Part shown: positions 57,757-64,000 of the stretch, in pieces
Numbering within the stretch: position 1 is the first letter of the stretch
Layout of the letters: the number at the start of each line of letters is the position of its first letter
Assembly (NCBI GenBank): GCA_946122785.1
Contig: CAMGYJ010000002.1
Span: forward strand, 38,280,495-38,344,494
Length of the DNA: 64,000 nt
Direction: 5' to 3'
Origin: Linum tenue
Lineage: Eukaryota > Streptophyta > Magnoliopsida > Malpighiales > Linaceae
Notes under the pieces: generated by a model
What the model was told of the DNA's origin: nothing
Database searches by the model: none
Seen by the model: only the letters and a program-made list of their open reading frames with translations
Made by a program: the position numbers and the translations under genes

Positions 57757-60734
57757 GAGAAGATCAACTAGGGATTGATCTTTGGGGTCACAGAAAAGAG
57801 GAAGGGAAGAGGAAGTTGTTTGGGGCGAGAAGAAGAAAGGAGAGGGGAGGGCGGCAGTAGGCTGTCGAGGGAGAGGGAAGGAAGAGAGAGGGTTGGCTGA
57901 ATTGGGAGAGAGGAGGAGAGAGATTGAGAATTAGGATTTAGGTTATAATCTTTGCTTAATCCCTCAATTCCACGTACAAGTAGTTTATATAAAAATGGTT
58001 AATTCCCTACTGCTACCCAATTATTCCCCCAATTCCCGAATAGTCCAAATAATCCGAATAATAATAAAACGAAAATAATTCAAAGTACTAAAATGCAAGT
58101 TCTCATCATCCGCCCTTTCTTCGAAAAGCAACCTTGTCCCCAAGATTGTTCCTCCACCTCACTGGTTCTCCTCTTCGCCATTTTCGACGTCCTCAGCGGC
58201 ATCCTCGACTTCATCTTCCCAACGTCCGACGAGCATCATCAGGTCCGGCTTCGGGCAATGATGGCCAATGGTGAATCGACCATCGCAGTTGAAGCACTTA
58301 CCCTCCCGCCTCTTTTGTTCGATCTCAGCCGGCGAGAGTCGCACGAACCCTTTAGGTATGGCCCGCGGCCCCACTCTGGCCACTGGTGCCGCATTCCCAC
58401 TCCCGGTATTAGCTCCGGAGGCATTGCCCGCCCCGGGTCCACCCCCACTGCCGCCAGCCCCACCGCTGCCACCAGCTCCACTGCTTCCACCCCCTCCGCT
58501 TGGCCTCGGGTAACGACCAATGGTGCTCCTCCAACTGGCAAATTCTTCCTCCTTGTGACCTGCAAGACGAAAAACAGCCTTCAGAGAATCCGACTCGAAC
58601 ACTCTGACGGCCGCCGCTATCTCGGGCTTCAGGCTCGCCATGCACAACCCCACCAGTGTCTCCTCTGGCACTCCCCTGCACTGGTTACCCAACTTGAAGA
58701 ACTCAGCGCAATAGTCGGCCACCGTGCCGGTCTGTTTTAGCTTCGCGAGCTGCTCTGGTGCCCACCCTTCTGATTTCCCGAACTGATACCTGAGCTCCTC
58801 CTGAAACATGGGCCAGGTGATCAAGGTCTCCACTGCCGCGTAGGATCTCTCCATCCATTCCCACCACTACAGCGCGTCACCCTCCAAGTAAAAGGATGCC
58901 AGGTAAGCTTTCCTCTCCTCTGGAATCGGGTGGTTCTTAAACCACCGCTCAACTACATACAACCAAAGACTTGCGTCCTCTTGCCCATTGAATCTTGGGA
59001 ACTCAATGGTGGGAGGCTTAGCTAGGAAAACTATGCCACCAGTTCCCTCATAAGTAAGGTAGTACGAACCATACATGTCCTCACCCGGTGTTCTCCATGG
59101 CTGCCCGTCCAATAATCCCTGTCCTGGGTTCGGGTTCCCAGGTCCGTAGCACCCCTGATAGTCGCCCTGTTGGTCCTGGTGCCATCCCGAGGCTTCTCGC
59201 GCTCCATATGGCCCTCTCCAGCACGCGGATCCCTTACTGTCCTCTCTACCCGGCGGCTGGTGAGTTGGGTTAGGTCGATGCACGGTTCGACCCACCTCGG
59301 GTCGACCCGATTTGGTCCACCCAGGACCGGTTCGACCCACTCCGGCCTGACCTGGTTCGGTCCGCCCACCTTCGGTCGACCCGGCTCGATCCGTCCGCCT
59401 ATAGGTCGACCTAGTTCGATCTGCCCGATACCGATCAGCCCCACAGGAGCCGACCCCATCAGACCGGTTGGGTCAGCCGCCCGGCCCGGTCCACCACTCC
59501 TCTAGTCCACGACTGGGTCGGCCCGTCGGTCCACCAAGCTGAGCCCGTCATCTTCGGCCTCGTCATCGAGGCCCAGCCATCGAAGCCCATTGCCATCCCT
59601 TGCAAATCGCCCGCCCATCTCCGGCCCATCAACTGTCAGAGGCTCGTCTGTGTCGTAGCCAGGCATCTTGGCCTTACCCTTGCGGGCCGCCAGCTCTTGG
59701 GTTGTGGGGGTGGGTAACAGGCCCGCTTCGATGTTGGGCCCAGACGAGCCAAACCCTGGCGCGTCACCCCAGCCACCGCCGCGGCCACCTCCGCTCCCGC
59801 GGTCACCGCCGCCGCAGCGCCCTCGTCGTCCACCACAGCACCGCCGGCGCCACGCGGCTCCGCCTGGCACGGCCATTGCCCCTGTCGCTGCATCACGAAC
59901 TCTCTTAGCTCGACAATAACCTTCCAAACCTCCTGCGAGTCTGCCTGATGAGCTTCCTGATTCCGAATAGCCTGCCAAATCTCCTGAGAGTCTGCCTGAC
60001 GAGCTTCCTGATCCCGCTTCTGTGCGACCAACACCTTTTCCAAGATAGTGCGAAGGTCCTCTTCCTCCATCACATCCTCCACCACGCCCTCCTGGCGTCC
60101 TCTGCTGGTCGTCGACAGTGGGGGCCTTGACTGCTCCGTTTTGGCTGGCGCGGTGGTGGCCTGGGTTGGCTTCGGCGGTACAGTCGCCGCAGTCACCATC
60201 TCTTCTCCATCACCATCTTGACTTGCAGCTCCTCCCGCAACCGCCTTCTCCTGCGCGACTTGGGCAGCCTTCTCAGCAGCCGTCATTGATTTCGTCAGCA
60301 CCATCCTGTTCGTTGGCCCTTGATCAAGAACGGGGCTCTGATACCAAATTATAGAGCCCGTTAGATTGGGTTCTATCTAGGGATTGTGATTGGGGAAGAT
60401 CAACTAGGGATTGATCTTTGGGGTCACAGAAAAGAGGAAGGGAAGAGGAAGTTGTTAGGGGCGTGAAGAAGAAAGGAGAGGGGAGGGCGGCAGTAGGCTG
60501 CCGAGGGAGAGGGAAGGAAGAGAGAGGGTCGGCTGAATTGGGAGAGAGAATGAGAATTAGGATTTAGGTTATAATCTTTGCTTAATCCCTTAATTCCACG
60601 TACAAGTAGTTTATATAAAAATGGTTGGTTCCCTACTGCTACCCGATTATTCCCCCAATGCCTGAATAGTCCAAATAATCCGAATAATAATAAAACGACA
60701 ATAATTCAAAGTACTAAAATGCAAGTGCTCATCA
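57757..60734 (-). mobile_element. Gag-only LTR element (TR-GAG type), minus strand
   Basis: The right LTR (about 60349-60734) and left LTR (57757-58108) are direct repeats starting TGATGAG on the minus strand. The primer site TGGTATCAGAGCC (plus 60334-60346) adjoins the right LTR, so that is the 5' LTR. A purine tract (GAAAGGGCGGA) precedes the left LTR. Inside is only a gag gene, no protease or polymerase. The 3' LTR lacks about 45 bp at its end and abuts the broken TIR of the MULE. Confidence 0.85.
58159..60304 (-). pseudogene. Ty3/gypsy gag with zinc knuckle, broken
   Basis: Minus strand from an ATG at 60304: an Ala/Glu-rich N-terminus (MTAAEKAAQVAQEKAVAG), a glutamine-rich helical repeat (RQADSQEIWQAIRNQEAHQ), then after frame changes (between about 59650 and 59340) the gag core (PTIEFPRFNGQEDASLWLYVVERWF, HPIPEERKAYLASFYLEGDAL). 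A TAG (58867-58869) interrupts before WWEWMERSYAAVE. The end has a Gly/Ser linker and the knuckle CFNCDGRFTIGHHC (about 58240). Role: nucleocapsid/capsid. The product is not made intact from this copy. Confidence 0.85.
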
Positions 60735-61183
60735 GCATTGGGCTAGTGCAACGCAAGAAAATGTTTTTGTTTTCCCGACCGAAATGTTGGTTTGGTTGGA
60801 AGTGGTTCAGTGTGCACTTGTTCGCCTCCAACATTAGCTTGCTTCTCATAACTTTAGAACACAACTCTGGTTTCCCATGAATGCGACTTGACTTCACTCC
60901 ATTCGAATTGGAATAAACTGCAAGAGTAAATCAAAACTGCAGAAACAAGTATCCCATCTGGTCCTAAAATCTTCCCTCCAACAAAAAAAGAAGCATGTTC
61001 AGCCCTTTCATCGGCCTGATCTTTCCAGGGAAAGCTTAAATCTCTCATAGTTAAGGCTTATAACACTGCCGCGCTTATAACATTGTCGCCTCCTTCAACC
61101 ACATCCATAGAATGGAAAGCTAAGGAAAATGGCATCCTAAAACCCTCAAGTTTCTGCTGTTATTTTTCTTACTTGTTACTCTT
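60735..61183. other. Spacer downstream of CYP20-2
   Basis: AT-rich, 3' flank of the minus-strand cyclophilin gene. Nothing else supported. Confidence 0.6.
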
Positions 61184-62961
61184 TTAAGCGTCCGACATGG
61201 GAAGCTCACCACACTCCGCAATGACAATCCTCTTCCTGGGACGGTCGCCTCTGTCTGTCTCCTGCGATTCAATGAGCTTCACAATGTCTATCCCCTCCAA
61301 CACTTGTCCGAATACAACGTGCCTCTGGTCTAGCCATGGGGTCTGCCAGAAAAAAAAAGTGAAGGATGAAATCAAACTTCAGATCATCAGAAAGAGAAAA
61401 AAATTCAAACTTGCATATGAAGAACATGAGGTAGTGATAAATTATGCTAGTTGTGTACTCGAATCCTCTTCTTCTAACACGCAGCCAAGTAGCGGATCAA
61501 TTGCTACATGAGTGATCACTGGAGTTGGGGTTGCTAACAAAGTAAGTCACTAAAATTTGATCGTTGACATAACATTCTTAAACAACAGGTCCCCAAAATT
61601 CTGAGCTCCTTAGTTCAATATGATATTCAAGAAGAATCTCAGAGGGATCAACTTTATACAGAAATTGACATAAAATTATATATTACCTTGACAGTGCAAA
61701 TAAAGAACTGACTCCCTTTGGTGTTAGTCACTGCAAATACAATACAGGATAAGTTCATACCACCAAATTCCTTACGGAGTCATGATCAGATGGCCATTAT
61801 TTAAGCAATCATTCACAATTGAAAAGAAGTTGCCACTTTTTTTTGTTATGATGGAAAAGAAGTTGCCACTTGATTGAGACCTAAGCAGATTAAATTATGT
61901 ATCTTCTGTACCGCATAAAAGAACAATTTAGAATCAAACTTACACTTGAAGTTCTCGCCTTTAAACGTCCGACCATAAATGCTCTTGCCTCCAGTGCCCT
62001 GAAACCAATATCAAGCGTTGGGGGAGGTGAGTAAGCATATACATCGCTTCTCATAAACAATGCTAGACAAATTGAATAGCCGGCAGAAAACAGTGTTCAA
62101 AGTGATGGTTAGTTATCAAGTAAGAGAAGCACTTGTGGCAACAGAAAGAGACAAGACTAACATACATTTCCCTTGTCGAAGTCGCCTCCTTGAATCATGA
62201 AATCCTTGATGACACGATGGAATGCTGAATTTTTGAAGCCGAATCCCTTCTCTCCTGAGGAAACAACAACAACAAATGCAACTGGATAAACCAGTAATTT
62301 AACACTCCCCATGGAAAAGCTTACCAAGGGTAATGGCAGTAAGAAGATGAGAGTCGAACCTGTGCATAAAGCGCGGAAATTCTCAGCAATTTGGGGCACA
62401 TCATCGCCATACAATCCGATGAAAATCCTCCCAACAAGTTTCCCAACTGGGTTCCCAATGCTTACATCAAAATACACTTTGTTGGTCACTTTGGCCTGCA
62501 AATCTGGGACCTGGGAACCCATCAATCAATTAAGGCTTCCGGACATTATCCGATTCAACTCAATTCTAAATTGCAATCAATGGAAACCCAATGCAGCCAT
62601 GGGATAGCCTTTTACCTGAGCACTAGCTCGGACTACGGAGTTAAGAGGACGAACTCCACTCGTCTGAAAAGGGGAAGGCGAGTTGAGTGGGCTGGGAGCA
62701 AGAGAACCAAAGAAGGACAAGCTAGAGGAAGGAACATATGAAGGCTTCACTAGAGTCCTTCCGCTAGAAATCTTGACCGAGCTGCAACTAGGGCTCAAAG
62801 ATTTGAGTTGCGATATGCTAGAGAGCGAACCCGCGTTCGACTGCGAAGGACTAGAAAAATGAGAAACCCACAGTCTTTATACGAAAGAAGAAGCGCCAAT
62901 TCGAAAGCAGAGTCTGCAAAAGGGCGCTAGCATTTACCAGGGTTGTGAAATTGGTCGCCAT
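61184..62961 (-). CDS. CYP20-2: Chloroplast cyclophilin CYP20-2, lacking an active-site segment
   Basis: Minus-strand exons 62938-62961, 62616-62840, 62360-62510, 62166-62254, 61944-61998, 61687-61730 and 61184-61342 join into an intact 248-codon frame. A Ser-rich transit peptide (MATNFTTL, then [18 protein letters not shown]) leads to the cyclophilin domain: [73 protein letters not shown], ending CGELPMSDA as in CYP20-2 (thylakoid lumen, peptidyl-prolyl isomerase). Between GENFK and GSQFF about 14 residues, including the conserved MANAGP loop, are missing; no sequence encoding them occurs in the intron. Arg, Phe and Gln residues of the remaining active site are present. Splice sites are canonical but exon choice here should be confirmed by RNA. 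Confidence 0.9.
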
Positions 62962-63212
62962 TGATGAAGTGAGCTAAGTAGCTAAGGGTCTGAGAGTGAA
63001 GAGATAGCAGAGTACTTTCAGTAACCAATGGTTACTGACCTATGAGTAACTAAATCTGGACCTTTAGATTTAAGTAGGTTCAGAAAATTCAGATCTAATG
63101 ATTGTCAATTAAAGACATTTTATTTTTCCTAGTTTTCTTAATCGGCTCTTATCTTCTTCGTTCTAACTCGAATTTCTATTTTTTTTTTGCACAGATGGAA
63201 CGAATTCGTTGT
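62962..63212. other. 5' flank of the cyclophilin gene
   Basis: Presumed promoter and 5' UTR. A stretch cagtaacc...gagtaact at 63019-63051 is roughly mirrored at 63785-63815 and may mark a small inverted-repeat element. Confidence 0.4.
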
Positions 63213-63600
63213 GCTCTACAAAATGAGATCAATTTTCAATATATTTCGAGAAACTTTTTATTTACCAACTACATACCATATGGTAACTTCTTCGTTTTTA
63301 AGTCGTTTTTGAAAACGTTTGCTCAGAAGGAACAAGTTCATCATGATCTATTGGATCTCTAAATTTCTGGGTGAAAAAAAATATTCGATAAAAAATTATC
63401 ATACTTTACCACTATGGTATGTGGGTGGTAACTTGTGGTAAACAATGATGAAAGTCGTAAATGACAGTTAATATACTCCTACTATCATGTATTCAACCTT
63501 CTTACCATATTGGTATGTTCATACCATCATGGTACGCTTTCTTACCATATGGTATTAAATAGGAGCATACCATATGGTAACGACTGGGAAAAAATTATTT
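63213..63600. repeat. AT-rich spacer with TACCATATGGTA palindromes
   Basis: Perfect or near-perfect copies of the palindrome lie at about 63275, 63541 and 63570, with partial copies (taccatattggta, taccatcatggta) between. No coding potential. Confidence 0.75.
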
Positions 63601-64000
63601 TTTACTAAAAATATATCAAAGTGGATATCATTTTAAAGAGCACATTTAATCTGATTTATCTGTGAAAAAAATTAAATTTCGACTTAAAACGATAGAGAAA
63701 TCGTCCGTTAAAGATTAAAAAGAAAAAATGAAAGACTTTATAGGAAAGAGAGGATACTGATGTCATGCTGATGTGGACAAGTTACTCAGCGTTACTGACC
63801 ATTGAGTTACTGAGCTGATGTTTGAAATGGGGAAAATTGTAGCGGTACGAGGGAGATAGGGTGCACGGCGGAAGTATAAAATGAATAGTTGGAACTTGGA
63901 AGCAAGGTTGTCAAACCGGGGTCGAACCGACCGATCGAACCGGATCTGGCCGAAACCGGGCATTAAAAGGGCTAGTGCCAGCCATAATTTGAATTAGTCG
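63601..64000. other. AT-rich right edge of window
   Basis: No gene seen. The end (63900-63965) has aaccg-rich sequence like that at 23640-24440, suggesting the start of another dispersed element that continues beyond the window. Confidence 0.45.

Larger units (their letters stand above)
53369..57757. mobile_element. MULE of the 4453-5793 family, invaded by LTRs and truncated at right
   Basis: The left end GGCTAAATTGCAAGTTTGGTCAC (53369) and the inverted right arm (57630-57757, with aaagttaacggagaataacgg and taattttagtgacc blocks) match the TIRs of the Pack-MULE at 4453. The right TIR breaks off at about 57757, where the gag-only LTR element begins, so about 60 bp of terminus is lost. Removing the LTR material (53847-56842 plus one ACGAG) leaves about 1.4 kb of MULE, including a possible captured coding fragment. 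Confidence 0.8.

Noticed and set aside
63019..63815. Possible inverted-repeat element with cagtaac ends
   Set aside because: Ends match only partly and no flanking duplication is visible; noted as a weak possibility only.

Overview
The window is nuclear DNA of a flowering plant, probably a eudicot. It carries spliced GT-AG genes for a plant ACT-repeat (ACR) protein and a chloroplast cyclophilin. These sit in AT-rich intergenic DNA full of Ty3/gypsy LTR retrotransposons, Mutator-like elements (MULEs) with 9-bp target duplications, MITEs and solo LTRs. I found no prokaryotic features, CRISPR array, rRNA gene or tRNA gene. The species cannot be named from sequence alone.

Layout. 1-1820: a small minus-strand LTR element with a second internal fragment attached. 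3330-3830: decayed Ty1/copia gag. 4453-5793: a Pack-MULE carrying the start of a pyrophosphate-dependent phosphofructokinase beta gene. 5870-11700: AT-rich spacer with two AACCCG-rich patches. 11727-17977: three MULEs (one of them a transposase-bearing copy invaded by a MITE). 19775-21977: the ACR gene (7 exons, 452 aa). 23640-24450: a GC-rich element bounded by CGGTTAACCG-type repeats. 24881-26195: a MULE that is almost entirely one palindrome. 26400-52226: a giant Tat-lineage Ty3/gypsy element. 53369-57757: a MULE holding a solo LTR inside a solo LTR. 57757-60734: a minus-strand gag-only LTR element. 61184-62961: the chloroplast cyclophilin CYP20-2 gene, minus strand, lacking an active-site segment. 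63000-64000: AT-rich sequence with TACCATATGGTA palindromes.

The most interesting system is the giant Tat element. It has near-identical LTRs of about 1.5 kb, gag, protease, RT, two RNase H domains and integrase. Between integrase and the 3' LTR it carries about 9 kb with two tandem, diverged, antisense multi-exon genes of the plant mobile domain (PMD) type. Both keep GT-AG introns that are readable only on the antisense strand, and both are now disabled by isolated TAG stops (plus one frameshift). A 5.96-kb non-autonomous LTR element with LTRs of about 99% identity is inserted in the polymerase (target duplication GTAAA).

Only the ACR gene and the cyclophilin gene look like ordinary host genes. 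The rest is transposon sequence, decayed copies, or host fragments captured by transposons.
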